A DNA stretch of 64,000 nt from Echinococcus granulosus. Taxonomy: Eukaryota; Platyhelminthes; Cestoda; Cyclophyllidea; Taeniidae. Location of the stretch: positions 768,660 to 832,659 of the forward strand of contig NW_020170390.1 of the NCBI RefSeq assembly GCF_000524195.1, in the 5' to 3' direction. The position numbers and the translations under genes were made by a program. Shown here in pieces: positions 63,302 to 64,000 of the stretch. Below the pieces are notes generated by a model. The model saw nothing but the letters and a program-made list of their open reading frames with translations. It did not search any database and was not told the origin of the DNA. Every line of letters starts with the position of its first letter. The stretch's first letter is position 1.

Positions 63302-63937
63302 CTGAATAGGCAACTGCATGCAACTCAACAATAAAATTCTATTTATCTTTTTACGTGATGAGCCTCCTATCAATACATTAACAAAATGGAATTCTGGCAG
63401 TTTGAGTTCTTCTGAATCTTTGGATGTGCTATCTATCAAATAGTGAAATATCAAGGTGTCCAACTAAAATTACGCTTAAGAGCATCACTTGGACCTATCA
63501 CTAAATGTAAAGAACAAAGAGCATTAAAATATCAATTTTGCTAGAAGAACTCTATGGAAACTTTGCATTTTATTAAACAGTTGGAATTGTAGTGAATGGA
63601 TCCTCTAAAACGTATTTTGACATAGTGTTTCGAGGTGTGGGATAAACCTAGCAGGGTTAGTGCAAATGTTACAAATACATCCTGTTTGCATGCTTCATAG
63701 CATTCCCCCCGGGATGTGAAAAGGTGGACGGGTGCGTCAAAAATGACAAAAAACAATGCAACTCTGTAACAGCCACGTAGCCAATACAGCTGTGCAGGAA
63801 ACAGTGCACATACACCGAGAAGCCACATGAGAGTTCCAGTGACTTTGAGTGATTTGGAAAAAAAAAGACATGAAAATTGATATTAAGATAGTAAATTAAC
63901 AACTAAATCTATTATTTGAACTAATGTAATCCTTTAA

Positions 63938-64000
63938 TTGTTTGTTCAACCTTCGGGCACCGCTATTATACCGTTGCCGGGCAGCCTGGCCTCCGAGCCA
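63938..64000 (+). repeat. Dispersed repeat family copy 9, cut by window end
   Basis: TTGTTTGTTCAACCTTCGGG followed by GCCGGGCAGCCTGGCCTCCG, the 5' half of the family; the rest lies beyond the window. Confidence 0.65.

Noticed and set aside
63541..63902. Overlapping hydrophobic minus-strand frames of 95 and 77 codons
   Set aside because: Two different frames are open over the same bases, and hydrophobicity can come from A/T-rich composition. No family match.

Overview
The window looks like nuclear DNA of a parasitic flatworm, most likely a tapeworm (cestode). Every recognisable gene is a spliced eukaryotic gene, background DNA is AT-rich, several introns are only 35-41 bases long (a size typical of cestode genomes), and the protein families are animal ones. 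No operons, CRISPR arrays, viral genes or intact transposons were seen. A 100-base run of N (23943-24042) marks a scaffold gap. The genus cannot be named from sequence alone.

Layout. 1-5479: AT-rich DNA with no supported gene. 5480-10676 (+): a two-exon peptide-type GPCR split by a 4.05 kb intron. 10677-16825: no supported gene. 16826-27176 (+): a six-exon single-pass membrane protein. It has a signal-peptide-like start, a cysteine-rich Ig-like ectodomain and a long tail with tyrosine docking motifs; it matches nothing I recognise. 27177-30214: intergenic, with three copies of a dispersed repeat. 30215-35160 (+): TSR1, ten exons. 36195-37885 (-): SSR1/TRAP-alpha, five exons. 38058-38841 (+): Rab2, five exons, divergent from SSR1 with 172 bases between the start codons. 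38842-43620: intergenic, with one repeat copy. 43621-44058 (+): an intronless, Cys-rich, basic HMG-box protein. 46644-51778 (+): a KLHL10-like BTB/BACK/Kelch gene, four exons. 52924-53630 (+): RPS9. 54563-55713 (-): MRPS31, six exons. 56374-64000: repeat-rich DNA with five more repeat copies and three isolated minus-strand candidate exons, one carrying a GDPD-like motif.

Functional themes. Four genes are housekeeping: ribosome biogenesis or structure (TSR1, RPS9, MRPS31) and the secretory pathway (SSR1); Rab2 adds ER-Golgi traffic. Two are surface signalling proteins (the GPCR and the orphan receptor). Two may relate to male germ cells by family analogy only (the HMG-box protein and the KLHL10-like gene). 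They are neighbours but not an operon.

Exon joints were worked out by eye from GT/AG signals, reading-frame phase and remembered family alignments. Where phases agree across all exons (TSR1, SSR1, Rab2, MRPS31, KLHL10, the receptor) the models are internally consistent. First exons and UTRs are mostly unknown. The best candidate for something undescribed is the orphan receptor; next is the Cys-rich HMG-box protein.
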